Assembly (NCBI GenBank): GCA_012295275.1
Contig: CM022672.1
Coordinates: forward strand, 27,715,930 to 27,779,929
Direction: 5' to 3'
From: Chrysomallon squamiferum
Lineage: Eukaryota; Mollusca; Gastropoda; Neomphalida; Peltospiridae
DNA length: 64,000 nt
Part shown: in pieces, positions 21,402 through 32,623 of the stretch
Layout of the letters: each line of letters begins with the position of its first letter
Numbering within the stretch: position 1 is the first letter of the stretch
Translations under genes and position numbers: made by a program
Notes under the pieces: model-generated
Seen by the model: the letters and a program-made list of their open reading frames with translations, nothing else
What the model was told of the DNA's origin: nothing
Database searches by the model: none

Positions 21402-22062
21402 AATGTAGTCGTAAGACTCTCAATCATGTTTTAATTTCTAATCCTAGGTGAGGAAGGCAAAACACTGCCAGGAGAGAAAGAGGTAATGAACATGAAGACA
21501 GAAATACAGAGATGAAGCAGCGTTCAGGGCAATCGCTAATCAGGAATGGGTTTTCATTTTCTTTAGGGTTGCCGGCATTTGCATTTTAATGTAGTCGTAA
21601 GACTCTTAATAATGTTCTGCTTTATAATCCGTAGGTGAGGAAGACAAAAACTGCCAGCAGAGGAAGACAGGAATGCACAGATGAAGCAGCGTTCAGGGCG
21701 CTCGCTAACCTGGAATGAGTTTTCATTTTCTTTAAGGTTGCCGGCATTTGGGTTGAAAGTGTATTATATGCATTTTAATGTAGTCGTAAGACTATTAATT
21801 ATGTTTTGCTTTATAATCCGTAGGTGAGGAGGCAAAGACATCAGGAAGATGAAGACAGAAATACACAGATGAAGCAGTGTTCTGGGCTTTCGCTAATGAG
21901 GAATGGGTTTTCGTTTTCCTTAGGGTTGCCGGTATTTGGTTTGGGATTTTTGAATGTACTATATTTGAATGTTGTTATCAGACATTAGTAATTTTCTGCT
22001 TTATTATCCACAGGCGATGAAGGCAAAAGACTGTCAGGAGTGGAAGACATCAGCTAAATAGC
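21402..22062 (+). repeat. Tandem repeat of a ~189-bp unit, four copies
   Basis: Copies begin near 21,402, 21,588, 21,777 and 21,968 (spacings 186, 189 and 191 bp). Each has AATGTAGTCGTAAGACT or a relative, then a pyrimidine-rich stretch ending in AG (CTTTATAATCCGTAG or similar), then GTGAGGAAG..., GATGAAGCAGCGTTCAGGGC, and a T-rich GGTTGCCGGCATTTG block. Divergence between copies is substantial, so the duplication is old. The AG-ending block resembles a splice acceptor in every copy, but no frame stays open through all four. Confidence 0.9.
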
Positions 22063-22189
22063 AAACGAAAATGCCTGTAGATTTTGTCAAAACGAAATTA
22101 ATAAAATGTAAATGATAATAGTAAAGGTTTTTGCCTTATTTGAAAGATATAAAATAAAAATATGAAACATATGAACATATATGAATAAA

Positions 22190-22400
22190 TAAATAAATAA
22201 GTAATAATAATAATAATAATAGTAATGAAAATAATGATGATAATAACAGTAATGATAATAATGTTACTAGTAATAATAACGATAACACTGGTAATGAAAA
22301 TAATTATGAAAATAATGACAATGACGAAAACATCATCAACAAAGATAATAAGAAGAGTAATAATGAGAGTAACACTAAAAATGATGTAATTAGTTTTGTA
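22190..22400. repeat. AAT/GAT-rich low-complexity DNA
   Basis: Irregular AATAAT, GATAAT and AGTAAT triplets. Confidence 0.85.
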
Positions 22401-22440
22401 TTTGTTTTGAAGTTGGTAAAAATGAAATACTGACTATTCT

Positions 22441-22665
22441 TCGGTCTCTTTTCACAGGATAACAAGAGCAAGATGAAGACAGGAATACATTGAGGAAGCA
22501 TCGTGAAAATATCTTCGTTTTTGATAATATTTGTTGGCCTTCTTCTGAGTTTATCTGGAGAGTCAATTGACAGCCATATATTATATTTATATGTAGTAGT
22601 GCTAGTACACTATCGACATAATTCGTCTAGCATGACTGTGAGTATGGCACATTACAGTTAGATCT
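22441..22665 (+). other. Partial fifth copy of the 189-bp unit, with a signal-peptide-like frame
   Basis: TTTTCACAG, then GATAACAAGAGCAAG and ATGAAGACAGGAATACA, matches the middle of the 189-bp unit. It is followed by a frame without ATG that reads KISSFLIIFVGLLLSLSGES, like a secretion signal, and stops near 22,661. An in-frame TGA lies about 12 bases before the frame. Without a start codon this is only a curiosity. Confidence 0.25.
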
Positions 22666-23200
22666 ATGCAGATTAACTGAAATGTCAGTTATCCATTTTC
22701 AAATTTGTTTTTGAATTTGATTATTACTAGAATTCTTGTGAAAAGATTTTTTAAAAATTAAGTAATAATAAATAAAAAAATTAGTCAAATCAGACCAAAG
22801 TAACAAATAATACTTATTTAAAAAAATATATATGTGGAAAAACAAAAGGTAATTTTTATATGTGTGACTGCAGTAGAAAACAGTGCATTTTCTCGTAAAT
22901 GAAATGAGTAAGAAATGATTTTACACAAAGTATGTTCTGTTTTTCATTTCAATCACTTAGCCAACAGATTTTGATAAATCATTGCAAAATTGATTTAAAT
23001 ATTTTTTATTTGCAATGGGTATGGAGTCATTTCACAACTGAAATGTATATATATATATATTAATAATAAAAATAGTATTTAAGTGATTGATATAAAAATG
23101 TTGAGATGTATGATTACTAGTTTTAAATGACAGATATCAATGAAGAAGGATTCTAAATGAGGACTGAAAGTAACTCAGAAACGTTCAGACATTGGTGCTA
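22666..23200. other. AT-rich DNA
   Basis: No gene or element was recognised. Confidence 0.5.
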
Positions 23201-23204
23201 TATC

Positions 23205-23312
23205 CAGTGAGAGTCAGGAGGGGGGTCATCAAGAAGAGTGCTGGTGGGGGGAAGAGTGACATATGATGATCTGGTGGGGGGGAGAGTGACATATGATGAT
23301 CTGGTGGTGGTG
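23205..23312. repeat. G-rich short tandem duplication
   Basis: GAGAGTGACATATGATGATC followed by TGGTGGGG occurs twice (about 23,250 and 23,283), within a GGGGG-rich stretch. Confidence 0.75.
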
Positions 23313-24046
23313 TCATGGAGAGTAGATTGAATTGAAAACACAATCTTGCACCAGCTGGAAGCTGTACTTGCCCAGCTGGGAACAACTGAAGCTAGCAGAA
23401 TGACTAAAAGGGTAAGTTATTACATTTAGAGTTTCATGCTGGACATTTGTTTACTAACAGTATCTGTGAACCAAACTGCACATCATTGTGACTATGTACA
23501 CATTTTGTCTCATCTAGTTGTGAAATCTGTACATACAATATTTTCAAACTTACCCATTAGTTAATATGATCTTCCAGCTAGGAAACTGTGTTCTTTATTT
23601 TCACATTTGTTTTCTTTACATATTTATTTTTATAATTCACAATTCATCCATGTATAGTCAAGAAATAATTAATTTATTTTGGATTATTTCTGTTTTTCAG
23701 TATGATACGAATCAGCGTTTACTAGACAATGTCGTTCGGACCTGCCTTACTCCATATATTTTCATCCTGTGAACAAATAGCCAAATATATTTTGTTTACT
23801 TCTGAGATTGTTTCCTGTTATAGTAACTTTAATAATTAAGTAATAAATAATGAGACTGTGTGGATGCTGTCCTTTTTAAATGTATACAGAAATATAAAGC
23901 AAGGAAACCAACATGACACTGATTAGACTATTCTAAAGTTGCTGTACTTTATTGCTTAGTAGCAACAAAAACAATCACATGGAAGTATATAAATATTAAT
24001 TAAACTATCTGATTACATCATTACACAAACACTTTAAGTAACTCAG
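23313..24046. other. AT-rich DNA with one donor-like site
   Basis: AAAAGGGTAAGTTATT near 23,406 resembles a plus-strand splice donor, but I find no convincing exon ending there. Confidence 0.3.
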
Positions 24047-24225
24047 TCATACTGTTTGGACAGATATGTTGAAATATGACATTTTTAATGGTTGAAGCTT
24101 TTGGTGCTTTCCATTTTTAAAACTTTTGATACCATCAGTTTGCCACACCTCACACAAAATACACATCTGTTCAAACACATCCATTCCTGCTACTGAGCAG
24201 CCTCCTATGAATGCTGCGTGATGAC

Positions 24226-24351
24226 ACCTACACATACACCTACACATACACCTACACACACCTACACACCTACACACACCTACACACCTGTGCCTGTGCC
24301 TATGACTATTTAGATGGTTATTATTATAATTGTTATTATTATCACTATCAT

Positions 24352-24393
<42 letters not shown>

Positions 24394-24420
24394 TATAATT
24401 ATTATTATTATTATTATTAA
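24226..24420. repeat. CACCTA-type minisatellite and (ATT/AAT)n microsatellites
   Basis: CACCTACACATA-like repeats run at about 24,226-24,300, then irregular ATT, AAT and ATT runs at 24,318-24,420. Confidence 0.9.
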
Positions 24421-24422
24421 TT

Positions 24423-24513
24423 ACTTCAGAAATTGCAAATCAAAAATCATTTTGGCTTTGGGAAGCCATCATTGTAATATTTTGATTACTTCTAAAAACT
24501 GCAAAGCTTTCAC
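24423..24513 (-). pseudogene. Exon-like segment B at 24.5 kb, apparently decayed
   Basis: On the minus strand an acceptor TTCACATTTAGCAG ends before 24,513. It is followed by GTGAAAGCTTTGCAGTTTTT and TATTACAATGATGGCTTCCC, clearly related to B(-) at 59.0 kb. The frame homologous to V-T-K-I-x-x-G-W is broken by TGA, and the donor GCTTGGTAAA has become GCTTCCCAAA. Confidence 0.4.
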
Positions 24514-24859
24514 CTGCTAAATGTGAAAATTAATTTGTATTATTATTTTAATTTATTGTTTGTGCGACAAATAACACGCAGTGCTGTGTTGTATCTGGTG
24601 TTTGGCCGATGTATGTGTTTGTGTATGGTGTGTATGTGTTTGTGTATGGTGTGTATGTGCTTTGTTTCTTTCTCTTGGTTTGTGTGTTTTGTGTATATTT
24701 GTCTATATTCAGTCATACGGTTATAAAAGGAAATTAATTTTGTTTATTTGTAACTATACAAGTTTCTACAAGAATATAGTTTTAGTTTAGAGATGAGTTA
24801 TTTTTTTATTTTGTTGCCTTATATTTATTCGTTTTAATTTAAGTTTTAATTAAAGTTTA

Positions 24860-24951
24860 TTTCTGCACCAGCTGCTGTAGAAATCAAATCCTCTTCACTA
24901 AATAATCATTTGCAATTTTCCAGTTTTCCAAGACACCGTTTGCTTCTCATT
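24860..24951 (-). pseudogene. Exon-like segment A at 24.9 kb, apparently decayed
   Basis: On the minus strand GTTTCTTCCTCTTTCAG is an excellent acceptor ending before 24,951. The segment then reads GVLENWKIANDYLVKRI in phase 2 and reaches TGA. A TGA also falls right after the acceptor in that phase, so the copy is probably dead. Similarity with the 57.5-kb region continues on both sides of the segment (24,785-25,050), which shows duplication of genomic DNA and not retroposition. Confidence 0.42.
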
Positions 24952-24989
24952 CTGAAAGAGGAAGAAACAATATATGAATTTTAGATAAT

Positions 24990-25260
24990 ATCAGAGAACA
25001 AATACTAATTAAAATTAGTTTTGATACTGTACATATGAAGTTTAAGATGTTTTACAAGAACAAGTTCTGAATATTCTACTTTTCTTTAATATAATTGTTG
25101 TTGTTTTGTTGTTGTTGTTGTTGTTATTATTGTATAATGTATTATTATCAAGTTACCTGTATATTATAATTAAATAATTAACATGAACCTTAACTTGTGT
25201 TGTGTTATTTCTCTAGTGGCTAGATAGAGTGAGCCCTGTGACGATAATCTACTGAGAATA
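24990..25260. other. AT-rich DNA homologous to the flank of segment A2
   Basis: TTTTACAAGAACAAGTTCTG followed by GTT triplets (about 25,050-25,130) resembles TTTTTTACAAGAACCAGTTG and the GTT triplets at 58,840-58,920. Confidence 0.45.
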
Positions 25261-25537
25261 ACTTTTATTTGTTTCATACTGTTATCATTCTTAGCAGCAG
25301 TTTGGTGATTGTTAGTTCAAGATATTTTAACTTTTATTTGTTTCATACTGTTATCATTCTTAGCAGCAGTTTGGTGATTGTTAGTTCACGATATTTTAAC
25401 TTTTATTTGTTTCATACTGTTATCATTCTGAGCAGCAGTTTGGTGATTGTTAGTTCACGATATTTTAACTTTTATTTGTTTCATACTGTTATCATTCTTA
25501 GCAGCAGTTTGGTGATTGTTAGTTCACGATATTTTAT
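25261..25537 (+). repeat. 69-bp tandem repeat, four copies
   Basis: Copies start at 25,262, 25,331, 25,400 and 25,469 and are nearly identical, with an A/C change and a T/G change. The unit begins CTTTTATTTGTTTCATACTG and ends TTAGTTCACGATATTTTAA. Since 69 is divisible by 3, a frame with a 23-residue period stays open; I see no reason to call it a gene. Confidence 0.97.
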
Positions 25538-26930
25538 CCTCAAAAACATAGCCTCTTTGAAATTGTAGCCAACATACACCAATCCATCATGAGCCACGCT
25601 CCTGTAAATCTGGGGAAGCAAGACTGTAATTATTTAAACTGCATTAGATATTGTGAATGATACATTATACTTTTGATAGTATTGCTCTTCTCTGTGGACA
25701 GATATTCTTGAGATACCTTTGAGATCAACAGTGCATCCTCTTTTTATATTATTCCCATCTCTTCTGTGTAGCATAAAAAGTAGATCATCTGTATAAAATT
25801 TATATGCTCAAGCCCATATTTTTTTTTCAAATGTTTCTCTTTTTTAAAAATGTGTTTATTTATTTTGTATTATTTTTATATTTTTTACTCCTATTGTTTT
25901 CTTGACCAGTAAAAAAATGAAATTTTGTTTCTGATATATTAAATAAAATAATGAAATTCTGCTGTAATATATATATATATATATATATATGTTTTCATAA
26001 TAAAATTTGATCACAAACTTTTTTGTGACTGATTTATAATATCAATGCGAATTAAAGCTAGTTGACAAAGACAATAAAATGAGATGAAATGTATAATATT
26101 ATATAGGTATGGTGAACTTAATTTTTGCCGTTACACCAAGACTTTCACTCATCATCACAACTTTTCTTTTACACCATTATGTTTAGAAAGAAAATGAAAA
26201 AAGCTTACACAGACTGAGTTCGAACATACTTATATTAGGCACAGTTCAATGGTACTTGTGTTGGAAGATTATTTTGTATTATTATTCTGTCGTTTTTGAC
26301 ACCAACTTGTTTGTTGTTCCTTAATATTATAACAGTTTACAACCAACAAAAAACAACAACACACACAAAAAACAACAAAAAACAACAACAACAACACCCC
26401 CCCAACAACAACGCCATAAAGCATTGTGAGCATTGTAGCTTTAAATACCCACCAGTACCGCAGTCTTCTCCCCCGAGTCTAACTGCAGTCGTCAATAGCG
26501 GTCTGATTCTGGCGCTGCACGTGAAACTCGGAGAAAACACTGCAGTACTTAAATAAATAAACTGTTTTTAACGTTCAGTGATGAACAGTTTTGTTGTGGT
26601 GTAGTTAGGTCTGAAAGGATTTCACTGCTTGGCAGTTTGACTGTAAGAAAGAATTGGTAGGTGATATTTCTGTCTTATATTTCAGCTGAAAATTTATTTT
26701 TGTCTGATAATGTCAATGTGGTTGTTGGACCATTGCTACAGAGGCTGCATGACAATAACAAATTTTGAAACTGAATAACACGAATACTGAATGAAAGTGT
26801 TTTTTTGTTTGTTTGTTTTTCATCCTGTACAACAACACCATGAAAAACAGTACAATGCACTGTTAATAAGTTTTACATCGCCTTCAAGTGTCATGATTAA
26901 ATATAAATATATATATATTTAATAAGTAAA
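25538..26930. other. Intergenic DNA, no gene recognised
   Basis: A TA tract lies at about 25,967-25,990 and an AAC-rich tract at about 26,340-26,412. The block at about 26,415-26,560 is GC-richer but has no recognisable frame. Confidence 0.5.
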
Positions 26931-26938
26931 ATATAAAC

Positions 26939-27170
26939 CAGTGGTATGCAGAGGGGGGCTTGAGAGGCGGTGGCCCCGGTAATCAAATTCAGGGGGGCAT
27001 CCAATAAGAGACGATAACTTAATAAATCTGGTTGATTTATATTTAAATCGAATAAAGTGTTTGTGTTTCATCTGTGTTTACATATGCAAAATATATTCCT
27101 TTTTCATAATAGTTCTGGCCTTATACTTGAGTCTTTGGGGCATACAGTCAATGACCTCTGCACGCCACTG
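26939..27170. mobile_element. Non-autonomous hAT-type MITE, 232 bp
   Basis: The left end CAGTGGTATGCAGAGG and the reverse complement of the right end, CAGTGGCGTGCAGAGG, match at 14 of 16 positions. Outside them are ATATAAAC (26,931-26,938) and CTATAAAC (27,171-27,178), an 8-bp target duplication with one mismatch. An 8-bp duplication with CAGTGGCGTGC-type ends is typical of hAT MITEs. There is no coding capacity. Confidence 0.82.
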
Positions 27171-27178
27171 CTATAAAC

Positions 27179-27525
27179 CTGACCCGCCCAACGTCTTCTG
27201 TGACCGAAGTGCTAGCTCATTTCTTCACAATCTGAGTGTGTACAGTGTGTAAGCTAAGCTGAATACTAAGTGAATACTGTATCAAGAAAGATTGTGGCAA
27301 AGAATATATCTAAAACTTTAACATTAAAATTATTATATTGATTTATAGTGTATAGTTATTGTAGTATGTGTTGTGATAAATGATAAAAGCACAAATCATT
27401 TGATTATAAAACATGAGATTAGTTGTTTTAGACTAAACAATAACTAATAATAAGTTTGTGAAATTGTTTCTCATCTGTCATAAGCAGTATGGGGGGGATG
27501 GTTATGATTTAACTCTGGTTCCATT
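27179..27525. other. AT-rich DNA
   Basis: No feature recognised. Confidence 0.55.
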
Positions 27526-27528
27526 CAC

Positions 27529-27890
27529 ACCGGCTCCATAAACACCTGTCACAGTGACACCGGCTCCATAAACACCTGTCACAGTGACACCAGCTCCATA
27601 AACACCTGTCACCATGACACCAGCTCCATAAACACCTGTCACCATGACACCTGCTCCATAAACACCTGTCACCATGACACCTGCTCCATAAACACCTGTC
27701 ACAGTGACACCAGCTCCATAAACACCTGTCACAGTGACACCAGCTCCATAAACACCTGTCACCATGACACCGGCTCCATAAACACCTGTCACTGTGACAC
27801 TGGCTCCATAAACACCTGTCACCATGACACTGGCTCCATAAACACCTGTCACCATGACACTGGCTCCATAAACACCTGTCACCATGACAC
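27529..27890. repeat. 30-bp minisatellite, 12 copies
   Basis: The unit is AACACCTGTCACMRTGACAC plus CNGCTCCATA. Variation is confined to a few sites: CAGTG or CATG-type, and CCGGCT, CCAGCT, CTGGCT or CTGCT types. As at 3.7-4.3 kb, 30 bp keeps frames open, here two on the minus strand with a 10-residue period (VMVTGVYGAG and CHGDRCLWS-type). Unlike the first minisatellite it is GC-rich in an AT-rich neighbourhood. Confidence 0.97.
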
Positions 27891-28490
27891 CACACAACAC
27901 ACGTTTCTCCATCAACCAGGACATTTTCCATTTTCATTTTCAAGATAATTGTGAAGGAGAAATTTAAAACACTTTAATTTTTGTTTTGTTTTCTGCATCT
28001 GATACAAATGATTAAGTAAAGTTAAGAAAATGTAACTGGTTACTTTTATAATTTTTTTTATTAACAGCAAGGAGCATATACCCATAACCAGGAAATGTAT
28101 ACCATAGACTGTGATAATTAACTGTGAATAATAGCTGAGCAGTGAGTGAAAGAATGAAGAATAATAATAAGCATCATGAAGCTATTTGAAAATATTGTAT
28201 TAATATTTCTGCTAATTTTCAAAATTCAGCTATCATCCTTATGCTGATATATCAGTTGGTATGGACAGTATATTGTTATATATAGTCCATGTTACTTATA
28301 TTGCTTTGCAGACAGTCACTGTTGTCAAGTTTGTTTATGGATAGTAAGAATCAAGTTTGATTAAGATTATAATAAATTAATAATGTGAGCCCTGTTATCT
28401 AATTATATTAAAACTTGAACTAACATATGTTGTCCTAAAGTGTAACATTTTTAATGAAATAAGTTAAACAACAATGAAATTGTTATTTTC
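27891..28490. other. AT-rich DNA
   Basis: No feature recognised. Confidence 0.55.
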
Positions 28491-28494
28491 ATTA

Positions 28495-30585
28495 TTTTGT
28501 TGACTGAAGCAAACATGAAAAAGCAAATTGTTGTGGTGTATTGTGTGAGTGTTTTGCATTTTGTTTGTTATTGTGAAGTGTTCTGCCTGATGTGTGTCCT
28601 GTGTGATGTGGTATGTATGCCGTGGTGCACTGTTTCTAGTCAGTCATATACAGTGTGTGTGTGTCTATTGTGTGTGTGTGTGTGTGTGTCTGCATGTGTG
28701 TGTGTGCGTGTGTGTGTGTGTGTCTGTTGTGTGTCAGTGTGTGCGTGCATGTGTGTGTGTGTGTGTGTCTGTGTGTGTGTGTCTGTGTGTCTGTGTGTGT
28801 GTGTGTGTGTATTCAGTGTGGTCAATAGTTCTATTTTGTATTTTCTCTGCTGTAATGTGTATATCTAATATATTGTCTAGGTATATTGCCATCAACATTA
28901 CTGTGTTTTATATGCAGTATCATCTCTGTGCTTACTGTGTTTGTCATGTTCAAGTATATTTGTTGCATGTTTGTGTGTGTTTTGAGTCGAGTGTGGTGTA
29001 TATGTATGTTGTGTTTTACATTGTGTACCTTGTCCTCTATAGTGTGTGTAATGTGTCTCTTGTTTAAATTTCTTGTTGTTGCTTATGTGTTCAGTGATCT
29101 GTATGTCAGTATAGTGCATGTGTGGGTTTTCAGTGATGTGTTGTAGTGTGATGTAATGCTTGGTGTTTTCTGTATGTATGTTGTATTATGTGTATGCTGT
29201 GTGTGAATATTGTAAGTGATGAATATCATATCCCATATGATGTGCCTTGTACTCGTCATTCATGCACAAACACAACATGTGCCACCAACACAACACAAAA
29301 CAGAACACACAAGACAACCATTGCACAGTGTGGTGCTAGTGTGCATGTTGTGTGTTGAGAACTTAGTACATGGTATGTTTGGTGCATGTTGTGGTCTGGT
29401 GTGATGTTCTCTCTGCCTTGTCCTGTTGCCTGTTGTTTTGAATGCTTATGTTTTCGATCCCCTGTGCTGTCAATGTCTGTGTTTTGTCTTCGGTGTAGTG
29501 TTTGTGTGTTTATGTGTGTTTGTTTCATGTGGTACATGTCCTCTGGTGTGTTTTGTCCTATATGGTCAGTGTATTATATATGTTTGTTGTTGCTGCATGT
29601 CTGTGTTTTGTTTCAAGTGTGTTGTGTTCTGTTTCATTTTTTTGGATATTATGGGTGTGTTGTTTTTGTGTATGATGTATATTATGTTATGTATGATGTT
29701 CTGTATGATATATGTATGGATTGTTGTGTTTTTCTGTCTTGTGCAAGCTGTGGTCTGGTGTGATATTTTCTCTGCCTTGTCCTGTTGCCTGTTGTTTTGA
29801 ATGCTGTGTTGTGGTGTTTCATGTGCCTTGTCATGTACGATCTGTGTTGACAAATATATTTAGTTGAAAATTTTGTGCTTTCAGTGATATGGTATGTGTC
29901 TTGCGCTGTTGCTGTCTGTGTTTTATGTCTGGTATGGTGTGTAGTATGTGTACTGAATATGTGCTGATGTGTGAGTGCTTTAGATGAGAATTTTCTGTTT
30001 TGTATGATGTGGTATCTGCTCTGTTTTCTGTTTTGTATGATGTGGTATCTGCTGTGTGGTGTGTTGTTTTGAATGTTGTACTTGTAATGATTTTTTTCAT
30101 TTTCCTTTATGAATGTATGAATTTTTGTATGTTTGTTTTTCTTGCATGTTTTTGTCTGATCTTGTCTGTTTTCAGTTTTGTGTGTCCTGTGCTGCTGCTG
30201 TCTGTGTTTTATGTGTGGTATTGTGTGTAGTGTGTGTTTGGTATGTGTTCATATGTGTTCTGTATGACTGTTGACGTGTGTTTGTGCTGTAGATGAGAAT
30301 TTTGTATTTTGTGTGATGTGTTATGTGTCCTTTGGTGTATTGTTTTAAATGTTGTGCTGTAATGATTTTTGTTCATTGTCCTGTATGATATGTGTAATGA
30401 ATGTATTTTTGTATATCTGTGTGTGTCTGTGTCAGTTTTATGTGCCCTGTTCTGTTGCTGTGAGTGGTTTATATCTGGTATGGTGCATACTATGTGTACT
30501 ATTATTATTATTATTGTTACTATTATTAGTATGTGTTATGCATGTTTGTTTTTATTATTATTATTATTACTTTATTTTATTTGAT
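28495..30585 (+). repeat. Decayed TG-rich left arm of the satellite complex
   Basis: TG-rich sequence related to the TG-rich half of the monomers but strongly diverged and in scrambled order. A phrase with CTCTGCCTTGTCCTGTTGCC and TGTTTTGAATGCT occurs near 29,409 and again near 29,769. A phrase with TTTTGAATGTTGTACTTGTAATGATTTTT occurs near 30,067, and a relative near 30,335. A GT microsatellite lies at about 28,650-28,810. Long Cys/Val-rich frames here come from TG repeats and are not genes. Confidence 0.75.
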
Positions 30586-31188
30586 CTTGCTGTTGTTGTT
30601 TGTTGTTGTTTCCCTCTGCTGTTGTCTGTAGTTTGTGTACTGTATGTGTTTGTGTTTGTTTGAAAATATTGTAATTTGTTTCATGTGGTATGAGTCCTCT
30701 GGTGTTGTGTTTTGAATGCTATGCTGTGCTGCATTGTGTATGTTTGTTGTTCTTCCACATTTGTGTTTTATTTCTGAACATTGTGTGTGTATCTTTTTCT
30801 CTGTTTTGAATCTACTGTGCTGTTGCTGTGTTTGTTTTTATTCAGTGATATTTTTATCAGTGTTTTGTGTGCCCTGAGCTGTTGCTGTCTCTGTTTTTTC
30901 CCTTGTCATCTATAGTGTGTGTATTGAATATGTGCTGAGGTGTGTTAGTTTTGTGTGATGTTGTGTGTTGTTTTAAATGTTTCGATGTGATATTTTGTCC
31001 TGCTTGCCCTATATCTGTAATGTATGCATTTTTATATGTTTGCTTTTGATGCATGTTTGTATCTGATGTTGTCCATGTGTTAGTTTTGTGTACTCTGTGT
31101 GCTCCTCTCTGTGTTTTTTATCTCTGAATATGATGATGATGTTGATGATATTGTTTTGTTGTTCTTATTGTCATTGTCATTATTATTA

Positions 31189-31243
<55 letters not shown>

Positions 31244-31724
31244 TTGTTGTTATTGTTATTATTAATTTATTTTATTTGATCTTACTTATTGAATTTCTTT
31301 TTGTAAAGCTTATATTTTAATTTTTTTTATTAACCTCTTCTTATGAAAATGTGTAGGCATTTTTGTTTACCATTTAGGTGATGTGTTTCTTCTCCAGCGT
31401 TCTTTAACCTTCTTCAATGACGTCACCTGTGAATTATAAAGCAGAAAATGCATGTTTAGACAACAATATTAACAGTCTGATGACTACATTAAAATGCATA
31501 CACTCCCACCCAAATGCTGGCAAACCCCAAAAATGAAAAACCCATTCCTGTCTTCATCTGTGTATTCTTCTCTTCATTTTCCTCCTGTCATCCTGTGAAA
31601 ACAAAGCAAAGAAATGTCAGTATTTCATTTAACTAAAAATAAAAGAAATACAAAATTAATTCCATCATTACTAATATTACTGTTATGAATGTCATAATAA
31701 TCATTATTCTTATTATTCTCTTAG
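30586..31724 (+). repeat. Left edge of the satellite: truncated monomer 0
   Basis: Homology to the monomer starts abruptly after TTATTTGATCTT, within GCTGTTGTTGTTTGTTGTTG, which lies inside the TG-rich half. It then follows the monomer to its end at 31,724. The sequence before the junction looks like the end of an ATT block, so an internal deletion or a recombination joint lies near 30,586. Confidence 0.85.
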
Positions 31725-32582
31725 ATGATGGTGAGGATGACATCATTGTTATTGTTCTTATTAACTTTATTACTGTCGTTATCAGTACTATTATTTTTGT
31801 TATTATTATTACTGCTATTATTATAATTATTATTATTATTATTTTTGTAGGCGTTTGTTTTTGTTGCATATTTGCTTTTTTGTGTGTTCTTTTATTGTCT
31901 AAAGTTTGTTTGTATTCTTGAGTGTTTTTCTTCCTGTGGTTCTGTCTACTTGTGTGTATTGAGTACCCTGTGCTGCTGTTGTTGTTGTTTGTTGTTGTTT
32001 GGCTCTGGTGTTGTCTGTAGTTTGTGTACTGTATGTGTTTGTGTTTGTTTGTTTGAAAATATTGTAATTTGTTTGATGTGGTATGAGTCCTCTGGTGTTT
32101 TGTTTTGAATGCTATGCTGTGCTGCATTGTGTATGTTTGTTGTTCTTCCACATTTGTGTTTTATTTCTGAACATTGTGTGTGTATCTTTGTCTCTGTTTT
32201 GTATCTACTGTGCTGTTGCTGTGTTTGTTTTCTATTCAGTGATATTTTTATCAGTGTTTTGTGTGCCCTGAGCTGTTGCTGTCTGTGTTTTTTTTGTGTC
32301 ATCTATAGTGTGTGTATTGAATATGTGCTGAGGTGTGTTAGTTTTGTGTGATGTTGTGTGTTGTTTTGAATGTTTCGATGTGATAGTTTGTCCTGCTTGC
32401 CCTATATCTGTAATGTATGCATTTTTATATGTTTGCTTTTGATGCATGTTTGTATCTGATGTTGTCCATGTGTTAGTTTTGTGTACTCTGTGTGCTCCTC
32501 TCTGTGTTTTTTATCTCTGAATATGATGATGATGTTGATGATGTTGTTGTTGTTCTTATTGTCATTGTCATTATTATTATTA

Positions 32583-32623
<41 letters not shown>

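Noticed and set aside
24226..24300. CACCTA-type repeats as an interstitial telomere
   Set aside because: The unit is not TTAGGG or a relative, is irregular (CACCTACACATA, CACCTACACA) and short.
28497..30663. Long Cys/Val-rich plus-strand frames (up to about 157 codons) that look like cysteine-rich proteins
   Set aside because: They are translations of TG-rich DNA (TGT and GTG codons). Overlapping frames on both strands are equally open, and the sequence is a decayed arm of the satellite.
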